From Lodderomyces elongisporus (taxonomy: Eukaryota > Ascomycota > Pichiomycetes > Serinales > Debaryomycetaceae): 64,000 bases of DNA. The DNA lies in NCBI RefSeq assembly GCF_030384665.1, contig NC_083676.1, positions 992,001 to 1,056,000 on the forward strand. Reading direction: 5' to 3'. The position numbers and the translations under genes are program-made. This document shows, piece by piece, positions 38,337-48,663 of this stretch. The stretch's first letter is position 1. Every line of letters begins with the position of its first letter. The notes beneath the pieces are model-generated. The model searched no databases, was not told where the DNA came from, and saw only the letters and a list, made by a program, of their open reading frames with translations.

Positions 38337-38747
38337 TTGTTGTTGTTGTTGTTGTTGCTTTTTCTCTTTTTCTTGTTGTTGCAACTGTTGTAACTTGAGT
38401 AGTTGCTGAGCTTGTTGTTCGGCATTGATGATGGTGGTAATATTATTAGAATTATTGGTGGTAGTATCAATAATAGTACTAGCAGCGTCAATAGGAGTGT
38501 TGGTATTGGTACTAGTGTTGGTGTTTGCGTTGGTATTGATATTGGTGGTATCAGCAATACTATTAGTATTAGTAGTAGTATTAGTCGTAGTGGTAGTATT
38601 AGCAGCAGTGGCAGTATCACCAGCATCAGTAACGAAATCAACAGTATCAACATCAGTTATTGCTTCTTCGTTTGATACTGGGATGTGTGATCCTGGTGTA
38701 TTACTCCTCCTCTGCAAGGGGTGGTTATTGCTTTCAGTGGCAGGCAT
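37068..38747 (-). CDS. VID24/GID4: GID E3 ligase substrate receptor Gid4/Vid24
   Basis: 559 residues. The receptor beta-barrel lies at about 335-500: FQIKVEFKTVDLENSLVTGF, LQINGLTKDHSEITTYFRGE, KNWGLHPQNDIEHWKKL, HLIYMRWKEEFLLPD and ASFEGFYYIVLNL, all Vid24/Gid4 landmarks. Gid4 reads N-terminal proline degrons (gluconeogenic enzymes such as Fbp1) for the GID/CTLH ubiquitin ligase after glucose return. The 330-residue N-terminal extension is low-complexity: Thr/Asn tracts near 50-110, a polyQ of about 25 near 130-150, Ser/Thr runs near 220, Tyr/His/Asn-rich near 280-310. S. cerevisiae Gid4 is about 362 residues. An acidic Ser-rich tail follows the barrel. Confidence 0.88.
38284..38365 (-). repeat. 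Coding CAA/CAG repeat (polyQ) in GID4
   Basis: A mixed CAA/CAG run encodes a long glutamine stretch in the GID4 N-terminal extension, interrupted by KEKKQ on its N-terminal side. It is mixed in codon use, hence more stable than pure CAG. Confidence 0.9.
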
Positions 38748-40134
38748 TTGTAGACAAGGTAGAGTTTGGGATGATGTGTTGATCTAGCTGATATGGAACT
38801 ATCTAGTTGGAATTTTTTTTTCTTTTCTTTTCTTTTCTTTTGTTTATTCTTTTCTTTTTCTGTATTCTAAAAGCAGTGTAAAGTAGTAGTAGTAGTGTTG
38901 GTGGTGGTGGTAGTAGTAGTTACGAAAAAGTTAGTGTCAGATTATTGGAGTATATTGATAGAAAGATGTAATAGATGAGATCAGTGTGACATAACAATCC
39001 AACCTAAACAAAATCAGAATTAGGAATACAATAAATCAGATAAAAGAAAACTGTGATGAGTGTGGTGTTAAATTGCTCCTGATAGTTTTAGCTTCAGTTT
39101 CAGTTTCAGTTTGAGGATTGAAAATGAGGTTTAGTTGGCGAGGTTGAGTTTCAGCTTAAGCTTCAGCTGCAGCTGCAACCTCAGCTGCCCTGTAACTCCC
39201 TTTCCACTTAATATGGCTTATCTCTTTCACTGGTTTTGTGTAATATTACACGCGGTGTTATCGCAGTTTGCTGTTTTTCATTTTTTATTTTATTTTTTAA
39301 TTTATTATTTTTCCTTCTTTTTCTGCTTTTCAACTCTTTTCTCAACAGCAGCAGCTACCACTCTATTCCGAATGGCATATTATATATACAACCAATAGAT
39401 GCTCTATTCTTCATGTTCACTAACTTCAGCAAAAGCCGTAGCATAATACTAAAAAAAAAAAATATACATACAACAGCAAATAGATCCTAAATATACAGTT
39501 CCATGGTTTTAGTGTATACTTCAGGAGGTGACACTTGCTACAAAAAATTAGCCCTCTCTTCTCCCTCTAATTACTTATTTATTTGCTTATTTCTATTTTT
39601 TTCAATTAGTTTGTTTTCCTTTCAAGTAATTTAGCGATAACGGGACTGCCCACAACAGAAAGAATGACTTACACACATTTGAACAACAACAAACAAAAAA
39701 AAATAAAAATAGAGGCCTAGCAATAACAATGGTAATAACATTAATGATTGTTATATGATTAGTGAAGACGACAAAGAAGAGGAGAGTAATGGTGAGATGG
39801 TGAGATGGTGAGATGAAACAAAGGAGAAAGATACACGCATCGGAATGGTCTATTTAAGCCAATGGTAGACTGAGCCTTATTGTGTCTTTTATCTTTCTTT
39901 TTCTTTTTCTTTCTTCTTCTTTTTTTTTTTTTTTGCTTTTCCTGTTCACATTGTCATTAAAAAGAGGAAACGAAAATTTGGAAAATCGGATCCGGACTAT
40001 TTCTGGCCTCCAACAGAGCCTTGTTTGGGGTTTGATCGATTTTCTCGTCTGTTTCTTGCCCGATAAAGCCTTATACATTTCCAACTATTGTTAGTAAATT
40101 GTTCATTACTACCTTATGTTAGTATCACGTGACA

Positions 40135-40142
40135 TTTTTGCT
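40135..40142. promoter_or_regulatory. TCACGTGA palindrome
   Basis: A perfect 8-bp Cbf1/bHLH-type palindrome in the divergent region, about 600 bp upstream of the 379-residue protein gene. It is a single copy, so weak evidence. Confidence 0.3.
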
Positions 40143-40626
40143 AAAGGCACCACGTAATCCACTTTATATCTAACTTCATTCACTTTCTTTTAAAGGACGT
40201 GAATGGGTTATGAACTCGTCATTTTCCAATATCCGAGAAGAAACGTACGTATAATCATTCAACTTTTGTTATTGTCACAGGTGTTTATGTTCTTCTCTTT
40301 CAATCTCAACAGTTGGCATATTTTGGGCAACATAAAAAGCATGAATAACATCAACAATATTGAATGTCGCAAATACGATGTTGTCAAAGATTAAACCACG
40401 ACAAACACAATATCGACTGAGATTCTCAATAAATGAAGCCACTAAACTAAACCACACAGGTCATGCCTCCTATCAAGCCGCATGATTTCTTTCCGTCACA
40501 GCTCCAGTCCCAGTCCCAGTCCCAGTCCCAGTTCCAATCTGAGTCTTAGTCTTAATCTCTCTGACCCCCCTTTTGCATTTGATTCCCCGTGCTGTACATC
40601 CCATTTGTTTTACACCAAATAATACG

Positions 40627-40654
<28 letters not shown>
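40627..40654. repeat. (CA)n microsatellite
   Basis: Fourteen AC/CA units end about 85 bp before the next start codon. A (CAGTCC)n hexanucleotide run lies at 40505-40535. Confidence 0.9.
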
Positions 40655-40657
<3 letters not shown>

Positions 40658-40739
40658 TACGCACACATTTCACAACCAATTATATAACTCCCAATACTGT
40701 TCAGGGAAAGTTTTACAACAATATAGCTCACAATATAGA

Positions 40740-41879
40740 ATGCAGGAACCACCTTCAGAGACACCGGGAAGTCCATTGCACCCAGCACCAAACGAAGAAA
40801 TTGACCCACTGAGTCTCCCAACTACGCAATTGGAAAACAATGATATTGACTTGAATCCCGAGCTCTACAGCGACAACAATAATGTCAACCTTGGTAATAG
40901 CAATAGTAATAATAATGATAATATTAATAATGATAATAATGGAGCCACTGACTACTATACCGAACCCAATCTAACAAGCAACAACATTAACGGCAACAAT
41001 TCAAATATAGCTAATTATGAGGATTACGGCAAAAATAACAGTAAGGGCCTATTACAACAATTGAATCTTAGAAGCGCTGCACTTGAAACTGAAAACCTAA
41101 AGCAGTCATTTGAATCTCCAGAGCGCCAAAACACTGTCTTGCCACTACAAACAAAGCTGATCCACCAAATCACTGAACCATTCCAGCAAATTTATCTCCA
41201 ATTTAAAAACAACTTTGACTCATCTCCACAAGCACATCCAATCACCTCGGCCCAAGAATCACGATTCATCAATATCATAGATGAACAGCTCTTGCAAATT
41301 CAGCGCAAGTTTGTCAAACAGCAATCAGACACCAAGATTACTTATTCCTGTTCAAACCTAATCATGGACTTGGACGGTGTTTTGGACACTTTGTGGCTCC
41401 TGATACAACTAAAACAGCGTTTGTTTGGCCAGCAAGATTACTATATCAAGATTTTGGGTGACCTCGAAGATTACATAAACCATTATAGACGAATATTTGA
41501 TGAAATTTGGATTGAATCCAATGTACAAGGCAAATTTCTAGATTTGGAAATGAAAAAAGTTGAGGCATTCTTCAAGTTCTTGCAGAAATTAGACCTACAA
41601 CTCAGCTTATTGATTGATGGATACTATTTGCACTCGGGAAAAGTACAAACTGTGAACCTCGATGCAGACACACAACAACAAAAGCAATCCATTGGACAAG
41701 ATCTACAAAGATTTAGTAGCACAGGACTAACTAGACTATTGTTGATTATATCGAGAACGAGGTTGGCGATTATTGAAAAGATCGACGCTGTGAGAGTCAA
41801 AGTACTGCAACAAGAAATAAGAGACTTGTTGGAGTTGGAAGTAAGTAGGATTTTTGAAGGTGTATTGGAACGATCTTGA
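40740..41879 (+). CDS. Possible Tfb6-like protein (TFIIH-associated), tentative
   Basis: 379 residues. The N-terminal 110 are disordered (Pro/Glu then Asn/Asp-rich). From about 175 a helical domain starts with ITSAQESRFINIIDEQLLQI, then QRKFVK, MDLDGVLDTLWLLIQLKQRL, YYIKILGDLEDYI, and a final helix LTRLLLIISRTRLAIIEKID. The opening SRFINxxDExLLxIQRKFV stretch recalls the fungal Tfb6 family, a small protein that dissociates Ssl2 from TFIIH. This is recalled from memory and could be wrong; otherwise the gene is an unassigned coiled-coil protein. No membrane segment is present. Confidence 0.7.
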   Translation: MQEPPSETPGSPLHPAPNEEIDPLSLPTTQLENNDIDLNPELYSDNNNVNLGNSNSNNNDNINNDNNGATDYYTEPNLTSNNINGNNSNIANYEDYGKNNSKGLLQQLNLRSAALETENLKQSFESPERQNTVLPLQTKLIHQITEPFQQIYLQFKNNFDSSPQAHPITSAQESRFINIIDEQLLQIQRKFVKQQSDTKITYSCSNLIMDLDGVLDTLWLLIQLKQRLFGQQDYYIKILGDLEDYINHYRRIFDEIWIESNVQGKFLDLEMKKVEAFFKFLQKLDLQLSLLIDGYYLHSGKVQTVNLDADTQQQKQSIGQDLQRFSSTGLTRLLLIISRTRLAIIEKIDAVRVKVLQQEIRDLLELEVSRIFEGVLERS

Positions 41880-42311
41880 TATTTGTTGATATAAGTAAAG
41901 ACAAATATATATATAAAATTGTATGTATATATAAAGTTGTATGTACAGAATTAGCCTCAAATGCGGCGCTGAACACAATCGCAATTACAAAAGTATGTTC
42001 TCTCACTTTTACCTTTTTACCCTTTTCTCTCTCTCTCTCTCTCTTATAATTTTTGTTTTTTATTTATTTATTTATTTATTTTTATTTTTATTTTCTAAAA
42101 AAAAATTTACCTTCTCTCCATCCTGTTCGTGCTACTTTAGTTTTCCACATTTAATCTTGATTTCTTACATCCCGCCTATTATTTCAAAAATCAAAATTGA
42201 AATATACAAAATAAAAAATAACAAATAGCTACTTTTTTTTTTTTTTTTCATTTTTTGATCTCCACCCTAAGTTCCAGCTCACTCCCGGTACAGCGCTATC
42301 CAATCATTTAG
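41880..42311. other. Intergenic region
   Basis: About 430 bp between two + strand genes: (TA)-rich at 41905-41940, (CT)n at 42028-42044, TTTA repeats at 42058-42090 and a T run at 42232-42248. No gene is seen. Confidence 0.6.
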
Positions 42312-42920
42312 ATGTGGCCATTCACTAGCTCAACAAACAAAGTCAACGACGAAGATCTTGAAAAAGTCACAAAGGACCTTCCTGCAGACCTTCAAGAATT
42401 CCTTATAAAGGAAAACCCAGAAACAAGAAACATCAATACTCATGACCCTACATTGCCTTACAAATTCGAATCATCTCGAGATATCAAAACCGTCGACCGT
42501 GTCCTATCCATCAAGGCCCAGCAAATTCAACGCACTCCACGCGAACAACTCGAATGGGATGAATTCCAAGTCAAAAACCAGATTGACAAAGCGGTAAAGA
42601 TCAACTGTTCCGAGATTGAAGCAGCAATGAACTCGGATTTACAAGACACGCCATTTTGGAAAATCTTTGCTTCATTACCTGGGTCAACCCAGAGAGATAC
42701 TTTGAAAGACTGTAAAAAGTATCAGATGGATGGATTAAAGACATTGTTTTATCACAAATGTTATAGCCAAGCACAATGTTTGGCGATTAAAATGTTTGTT
42801 GATACTGCGTTTGTAAAGAACTTTGGCGAATTGGGCCAGGAACAAAAAGACCCCGAAAAAGTCGATCAGTATTATCGAGATTTGAACCAAGCGTTTGATG
42901 TATTGTGGTCAGAAAAGTAA
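42312..42920 (+). CDS. Unrecognised conserved-looking 202-residue protein
   Basis: 202 residues, soluble and helical, without low-complexity tracts. It begins MWPFTSS, then a short acidic segment with DLPADLQEFL. A cluster of cysteines lies in the C-terminal half: INCSEIEAAM, DCKKYQMDG and HKCYSQAQC (a C-x4-C pair). The MWPF start with an LPxxLQxFL motif feels like a fungal mitochondrial or assembly-factor family, but I cannot name one and no function is claimed. Codon use and the clean frame support a real gene. Confidence 0.7.
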   Translation: MWPFTSSTNKVNDEDLEKVTKDLPADLQEFLIKENPETRNINTHDPTLPYKFESSRDIKTVDRVLSIKAQQIQRTPREQLEWDEFQVKNQIDKAVKINCSEIEAAMNSDLQDTPFWKIFASLPGSTQRDTLKDCKKYQMDGLKTLFYHKCYSQAQCLAIKMFVDTAFVKNFGELGQEQKDPEKVDQYYRDLNQAFDVLWSEK

Positions 42921-43143
42921 TGAAATTTTTTTTTTTTAAAAAAAAACAAAGAAAAGGAAAAAGAGAAAAGATGTTTAGGAGAGGAATAAGAAAAATCATA
43001 AAGAAATGAAAAATTAAAGTAAATGGTAAACACCACTCCACTTTTAATTGATGCTTTCCTTCTGCTTTTCCATTATTATTATACTTGAACTCGTTTGAAT
43101 TTTTTTCCTTTTTTTTCCCTTCTCGTTTTTTTTCCCTTGGTTA

Positions 43144-44082
43144 TTATAAATTATTAGCCATTTCTTGCCAAAGCCGGAGTTTCTCAGAAAATTTCATGCT
43201 TGCCACTAGCCCCGAAGTACTGGGGAATGCATATATTGTGGTGTGCTTGGGAAGTTGTGCATAAACATGCTCGATAATCTGATTGTACTGTTTATCTTTG
43301 CTTTCCGCAATCTGACCCCATTGGAAATTGTCTTTATTGAGTTGAAACTTGATTCCTAACTGTGCCTTGTAAAACTTGACAATGACTTCCCATATCCCTT
43401 TTCCAATGAGCACGACGTTTTCGGCGTTACTTTCGTTTATTTCCCGAATAAGGCGAGGAATATTGGCGATTTTCTCCTCCGAGGTCAACTCTTCGGCTCG
43501 AACAGTGCATCTCAATGACAAATCAGAAAATCCAATGTCATATTTGATCAAATCGAAATCATGAATAGCCGAACATCCTGTAGATAATAAAGTTTTGAGA
43601 TACTTGTCGTCATCATCATCATCATCAAACACCTTTTGATGCATGCCATTCTCCTTTTTCTTCCTTTTTTGTACAACTCTTTGTAAAACATTTGCTTGGT
43701 TGAATAATTTCCAGAATAAATTGGAATGATGCGCGTAATGATGCTGCTGTATTGAGGACTGAACTCCAGGATTGTATCCAACAAATAGGAGCTTGAGATT
43801 AGAGTTGAGAGAATGTCTTAAATCTGGTAGTTTAGAAGTATCTATCTTCACTTTCTGTGCTTTCAGAGGTGAATTGCTCACATTGTATGTGGCACTAGCA
43901 TTTGATTTATGAATAATGGAGGTAGATTTAACTTTAGTCAGCAGTCGCCTTGAACTTGTGACGCGTTTATTGACTTTCACACTTTTTATTGACTTCAGCA
44001 CATTCTCTAGGTTCTTTTTGGCCTTGTCATCTCCTTCATACTTGAACGTCTCGATAACAGTCTTAAGGCTTTTGTTCATCAT
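43144..44082 (-). CDS. TDG/MUG-family mismatch uracil/thymine DNA glycosylase
   Basis: 312 residues. A basic N-terminal tail (1-85) precedes the glycosylase domain. Motif 1 is LLFVGYNPGVQSS, with Asn104 at the position of the catalytic Asn of MUG/TDG GINPG; HYAHHSNLFWKLF follows. Motif 2 is FPSTSGLVAS at about 286-295. The family removes uracil or thymine mispaired with guanine. Members occur in S. pombe (Thp1) and many fungi, while S. cerevisiae lacks one. An insert of KRKKKENG then seven Asp (about 139-160) interrupts the usual fold. It is divergent from BRR6/BRL1 with 319 bp between starts. Confidence 0.85.
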   Translation of the reverse strand: MMNKSLKTVIETFKYEGDDKAKKNLENVLKSIKSVKVNKRVTSSRRLLTKVKSTSIIHKSNASATYNVSNSPLKAQKVKIDTSKLPDLRHSLNSNLKLLFVGYNPGVQSSIQQHHYAHHSNLFWKLFNQANVLQRVVQKRKKKENGMHQKVFDDDDDDDKYLKTLLSTGCSAIHDFDLIKYDIGFSDLSLRCTVRAEELTSEEKIANIPRLIREINESNAENVVLIGKGIWEVIVKFYKAQLGIKFQLNKDNFQWGQIAESKDKQYNQIIEHVYAQLPKHTTIYAFPSTSGLVASMKFSEKLRLWQEMANNL

Positions 44083-44401
44083 AGTTTGCCACCAACCTTA
44101 TGATTGCGAAATAATGATGATTGCGTTCTAGCGAGAAAGAGAAGGAGAAAACAGAAAGTGAAAGCAGAAGAAGCAAAAGCACAAAAACAAAAACAAAATG
44201 TTAGGGGACGTCTAAAACTTTTAAAAAATCACAAAAAACTCTCTAGACTCTTGCAAAGAAAAGACAGGGAAGGCACCGGCTTCATTTTGCACGTCCTTGA
44301 AACTTACATAATCATTATAATTATTACAGTCATTAAAATCACAACAAGTACACTCTCCTTCCTCCCCAATATACTCATATACAAAACATACAACAGCTTC
44401 A
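44083..44401. other. Divergent promoter, TDG-like / BRR6-BRL1
   Basis: A compact 319-bp bidirectional spacer, A-rich with AAGCAGAAGAAGC repeats at 44160-44185. Two overlapping frames here are not supported as genes. Confidence 0.6.
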
Positions 44402-45430
44402 ATGGTAATGGACAATGGTTTAGATGCATCGCAGATATCACATATATCGTTCAGCGGAATCGAACATGAATCAACACCAATCAGGAATTCACGCGTCATT
44501 TCAACTGAAAAAGCAGGCACTGATGTAGACGAGATAGAAAACCAAGATGAAATTGAAGTTAAAATCGAAGCTGAAGCTGAAACCGAAACCGAAATCAGCG
44601 ATGACGAGGAGACTAATGAATTCAGAAGTATTGTGGAAACTCACCCTGAATTGAATATAGCTGGAAAAGAATTACATCAACTAAACCCGGTGAATGTTGC
44701 TCATGTCATGTTTTCTCCCGAGAAAAAGAATAGACAACGAGACTTGCAAACAGTGCAATCATTTGAAAATATATCAGGAAAGCCAAAAGGAGTACCAACA
44801 GAAATCAATCGAGAAATATCCTCGGTCCCCTCCGCTATTTCCACAACCACTCTCGCTGCTAGTGTAAGTAAGGTTTTTGACCCATTTACTCCTTATACTT
44901 TAAACTTGTACCTTCAACTAATTGTCAATTGTATCCTTTGGTCAATCATCATTTTTCTTGTTTACTCTGCTATCACCACAATAAGAACAGACATTCAAAT
45001 CAAAACCGAGCAGTTCACACTACAAATCCTAGAGGAGATTGCAAAATGTTCACGTGAATACATACGAAACAAATGTGACTCTCCGCATAGGCCTCCAGCG
45101 ATAGACCATGAGTGTGATTTATTGAACCGGTGCCAAAATCAGGATCCCTCAAAGTTTGCCAAGCTGAAAATCTCGGTAGAGTTGATTGCAGAGATTGTAA
45201 ATGCATTTTTCAGTAAAATAAGTTTCAAAAGCTTAGTAGTTTTGATCTTGATATTGATGGTTACGATGGTGAACACCAGCTTGGCTGTACGAGATTTTCA
45301 GTCGGTACAAGTACGTAAAATGGAGAATAAAGTGGAACTGATTCAACGTGAAAATAAATATAAAAAGGAGCAAGAACTTGTTGAAGAGGATCAAGAAACG
45401 GTATTTATCGAACAGGAGCTAAACCTGTGA
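44402..45430 (+). CDS. BRR6/BRL1: Nuclear-envelope protein Brr6/Brl1 (NPC assembly)
   Basis: 342 residues. An acidic disordered N-terminus is followed by two transmembrane segments at about 173-197 (LQLIVNCILWSIIIFLVYSA) and 278-297 (SLVVLILILMVTMVNTSLAV). The lumenal loop carries the family's four cysteines, C216, C225, C238 and C244 (KCSREYIRNKC and ECDLLNRCQNQDP), which form conserved disulfides. Brr6 and Brl1 are essential nuclear-envelope proteins needed for fusion of inner and outer membranes during pore assembly and for lipid homeostasis. The two paralogs cannot be separated here. The first in-frame ATG is used; a second Met two codons later is possible. Confidence 0.88.
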   Translation: MVMDNGLDASQISHISFSGIEHESTPIRNSRVISTEKAGTDVDEIENQDEIEVKIEAEAETETEISDDEETNEFRSIVETHPELNIAGKELHQLNPVNVAHVMFSPEKKNRQRDLQTVQSFENISGKPKGVPTEINREISSVPSAISTTTLAASVSKVFDPFTPYTLNLYLQLIVNCILWSIIIFLVYSAITTIRTDIQIKTEQFTLQILEEIAKCSREYIRNKCDSPHRPPAIDHECDLLNRCQNQDPSKFAKLKISVELIAEIVNAFFSKISFKSLVVLILILMVTMVNTSLAVRDFQSVQVRKMENKVELIQRENKYKKEQELVEEDQETVFIEQELNL

Positions 45431-45600
45431 ATATAAAAGTAAGCCCATCCATCTGATGATCACATTTCAACAACAACAACTTTAGGTCAAGATTAAAAGA
45501 AAATGAAAAGAAGAAGAAAAGAAGAAAAGAAGAAGAAAAGAAAAAAAAAAAGACTCTTTTTCAAAAGTACAATAAAACACTATTCAATTCTATAACTTGT

Positions 45601-48600
45601 TTATGGATTGTATTTTACACTAATTGGAGGAATATCAACGTCTTCACCATCCTCGTCTTCACAACATGCTTGAAGGACAAGATACTTCAAATGTGATGGA
45701 ATCTCTTTTTTGCTCACCATTTTGATCAATTCAGAAATTGGTTTGCCTAATCTCTCTTGGTTCTTTTTGGCTGGGAAAAATGAGGCATAGAGCACAACAA
45801 CGTCATAAGAGAGGATTGAAATCTCCAACCCATCCTCTTTTTGAAATTTATCCAATAATTGTTGTAATGTAATATCGTCTTCAATAACAATTTGATCCCA
45901 CACTGTGTCAAACTCCTTCTTACCGTATTTGCCCTTGACCGATTTGATTGGCTCCGAGAATCCAATGAATGGCAACGCCAAATTGATAAACCCATTCTTG
46001 TACTGCTCTATATCGTCTTTTTCATCAACAACTTTGTAAAGCTCCAAACACACCAAACCTGTAACCAACGCAGTGGTTGTAGCAATGGCAGGAATAATCT
46101 TACCAGCAATAAACTTGGTCTTTGATGCATCAGCAGTCTCGATTCCATAGTTTAATGCCCTGCAATTTGATGCAGCCGTAATAAATTCAATGTGGTGGTT
46201 TGTGTCGTCATCTTTTTCAAACTCAATGGGAGTGAGTCTATATCCAGCCAACGTACTAGGTTCCGGCAATGAAGCAGCAATCTTTCTAACCTCTTCATCA
46301 TCAAATGATCCAGACAACTGATTGGCCTGTTCTTCAGCCTCAGCTTCGGTTGCTGCAATTGCAACACCTGTCTTGGGTTTGAACTCAGGAATCGTTATAT
46401 TATCCAAAACCTTTTTGTAATCCTCAACTGTGGCACTAGGCTCTTTCAAACCATAGATGAATGCAAGTAAGTTTGCACCACCAACAATAAAATCAAAATG
46501 ATCCTTATTGTTGATATCAAATTTTAATGGTGTTGGAGCCCTTTTTGGACCAGACCAAAATGGCTCACCAGTAGATGTCTTGGCGTCGGCTGGGAAATTA
46601 TACAACAATTGCTTAATATCATGGTTGAATTTGTTCTCAAATTCCAATCTAGCCCATTTGATGCAGTCATCAAAAGTGTATGGGCGTTCATTAAGGTACT
46701 TGGAAATATTCTCCAATGTTCCCTTTTTGTCTGGATTTTGTTTCAAGCTTTGCTCTACAAAGTTTGGCTGGCTCAAATACAAATTAACACTTTCTGGTGC
46801 TTCAACGTAAAAGCCTTGGAACAATGATTTTGCCCACGCAATTGTGTGATCAATTTTACTAGGGAAAGACCTCAATGTACATAATGGGATTGATTTTTCT
46901 GGTGGATCGTGAGATGAAGAGTATGACTCAGTGAGGTTTGGAATGACTACTTGAGTATTTCCCTTTGTACCCAAGGTACCGGATTCCAATAATGGTTTTT
47001 TGTAAAAGATACAACGACGATCGACATATTCTCTAGCCTCGACGTTATCCAAAGCGTTTGTAACAAAGTCCAAGTTTTTCCAAAAACCATCGTCAAAAAT
47101 ATTTTCAGAGTCAGGGCCAACTTTGTCCAATCTAGAGTCAATTTTACCTTTCAAGGCTGGGTTCATTGCCTGTACTGCAGATGCGGCAACATCAGATTTG
47201 TTTTTACCCACATCTTTGGGTCTAAACAAAAATTGACGATTAAGGTTAGATTTCTCAATGGAATCATTATCGGTAATGAAAATTTTACCATTTGGTCCAG
47301 AACCCAATCCCATCATTGCCCAGTTCTTCAACATCTCACATCCAATAGCACCTGCACCAACGAGGAAAACTTTCAAATCAAAAATCTTGTCCTGGAAAGT
47401 TTTACCAAAAACGGCAATTTGGCCATCATATCTTGATCCAATTGGTTTGTTATTCTCTGCATTCCTTGGAAACTCTTTTTCGGATGGGAGTGATTCTAAA
47501 GAATCGAAATAGAGCCATTGTTTAATTGGTGTAAACTTTGATGAGCAGCACTTCAACACTTCTTGTGCAATTAAACCTCCAAAAAAGGCAACGACACCAG
47601 GAATATCACCTTGAGCTTGATAAAACAACTCCTTCAAGTACTTTTCATCCAATTCTTCCACAATATTTTTGTTCTGCGTTGCGAGCTCCTGAGCATATCT
47701 AAATGCTTCGTTTGCATCCTCCAAATGATATGGTGCGGGTAACCTACCACGCTTGGTTTTGAATGCATGAAGTGCTTGGAATCCAATGTGTAATTGGGGT
47801 GGTTTGTCAAACTTGGCAAAGTCAGAAATCAAATATTCTGGGTTCTTCAATTGTTCAAGGAGTGGCTCGAATTTGAGGTCCTTAGGTACTTTAACTTGTG
47901 TGTATTGTCCTCCTTTTTTGTATGTTCCGAAACTCTCATCCAACTTGATCTTGAATGCATATGGCCCCAAGACTTCGACTTTATGAGGATTGCCATCATT
48001 TAATTTCGGCATTCCTTCAACTTCAGTGAATTTGACAAAATCGCCATCTTCCAATCCATGTCTCGAGTCGTCCAACATAGTTACAGTTCCATCCTTGTCT
48101 ATGTCTGAGATAATTCCGCTCAAGGGTTCTTCGCCTGTTTGGTCAACAATTGTGAACTTATCGCCAAAGTCAACAAAAATTTGGCCAAACAAGCCTCGAA
48201 TATCGGCATTGATGTAGCCAATGTCGTTAGCGTGTGTGATTTGGTTGATTCTGACTTGTTCTTCCAAAGTGACATTTGTGGAAACGATGCACTTGAACTT
48301 GAGTAGTGTTTCCTCATTGATGTTTTCAACAACGCTGATTGGCACATATGCATTCAATTCTCTCAATTTCACCGCGCTCACTTGGTCTGTTGGTTTTCCA
48401 TCATCTGCTTCTGAAAGAAAGAATTGCGTTGATAAATCCCTGAGCTCTACAGGGTGTGGGTCGTACAAACTCAATGACTTGACACCTGCAAGAGCAATGT
48501 TTTTGGCAATCTCAATACCCAATCCATTCAAGCCTATAATAAGAACGTTGGCGTTTTGCATTTTGAGCATTGCTTCTTTACCCAAGACGTAAAGTTGACG

Positions 48601-48663
48601 GGAATACAACCCCTCATCAATCTCTTGTGGTGATGGCGAATCAATTTGCATGTTATCTGACAT
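45601..48663 (-). CDS. UBA1: Ubiquitin-activating enzyme E1
   Basis: 1020 residues, as in S. cerevisiae Uba1 (1024). The inactive adenylation half (about 15-400) opens with [20 protein letters not shown] and contains the FCCH insert. The active half has [17 protein letters not shown] (about 436-452), [19 protein letters not shown], and the SCCH domain with [11 protein letters not shown], whose Cys595 is the catalytic thiol. The C-terminal ubiquitin-fold domain (about 920-1020) binds E2s and ends in PISVKYNP. It activates ubiquitin by adenylation and thioester transfer at the head of the pathway served by PRE9 and GID4 in this window. It is convergent with BRR6/BRL1 (170 bp). Confidence 0.98.
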   Translation of the reverse strand: MSDNMQIDSPSPQEIDEGLYSRQLYVLGKEAMLKMQNANVLIIGLNGLGIEIAKNIALAGVKSLSLYDPHPVELRDLSTQFFLSEADDGKPTDQVSAVKLRELNAYVPISVVENINEETLLKFKCIVSTNVTLEEQVRINQITHANDIGYINADIRGLFGQIFVDFGDKFTIVDQTGEEPLSGIISDIDKDGTVTMLDDSRHGLEDGDFVKFTEVEGMPKLNDGNPHKVEVLGPYAFKIKLDESFGTYKKGGQYTQVKVPKDLKFEPLLEQLKNPEYLISDFAKFDKPPQLHIGFQALHAFKTKRGRLPAPYHLEDANEAFRYAQELATQNKNIVEELDEKYLKELFYQAQGDIPGVVAFFGGLIAQEVLKCCSSKFTPIKQWLYFDSLESLPSEKEFPRNAENNKPIGSRYDGQIAVFGKTFQDKIFDLKVFLVGAGAIGCEMLKNWAMMGLGSGPNGKIFITDNDSIEKSNLNRQFLFRPKDVGKNKSDVAASAVQAMNPALKGKIDSRLDKVGPDSENIFDDGFWKNLDFVTNALDNVEAREYVDRRCIFYKKPLLESGTLGTKGNTQVVIPNLTESYSSSHDPPEKSIPLCTLRSFPSKIDHTIAWAKSLFQGFYVEAPESVNLYLSQPNFVEQSLKQNPDKKGTLENISKYLNERPYTFDDCIKWARLEFENKFNHDIKQLLYNFPADAKTSTGEPFWSGPKRAPTPLKFDINNKDHFDFIVGGANLLAFIYGLKEPSATVEDYKKVLDNITIPEFKPKTGVAIAATEAEAEEQANQLSGSFDDEEVRKIAASLPEPSTLAGYRLTPIEFEKDDDTNHHIEFITAASNCRALNYGIETADASKTKFIAGKIIPAIATTTALVTGLVCLELYKVVDEKDDIEQYKNGFINLALPFIGFSEPIKSVKGKYGKKEFDTVWDQIVIEDDITLQQLLDKFQKEDGLEISILSYDVVVLYASFFPAKKNQERLGKPISELIKMVSKKEIPSHLKYLVLQACCEDEDGEDVDIPPISVKYNP

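Larger units (their letters stand above)
38748..40739. other. 2-kb divergent region GID4 / 379-residue protein gene
   Basis: No gene is supported. It holds a (TTTTC)n run (38822-38840), TAGTAGTAG/GGTGGTGG repeats (38885-38922), a CAGTTT/AGCTTC array (39080-39180), T runs, a TCACGTGA site at 40135-40142, a CAGTCC array and a (CA)n tract close to the right-hand start. The length would allow condition-dependent control of GID4, which in S. cerevisiae is transcriptionally induced by carbon-source change. Confidence 0.6.

Noticed and set aside
44104..44520. Frames in the TDG/BRR6 divergent spacer
   Set aside because: Lys/Gln-rich or overlap the BRR6 start in another frame; no family resemblance and inconsistent with a compact promoter.
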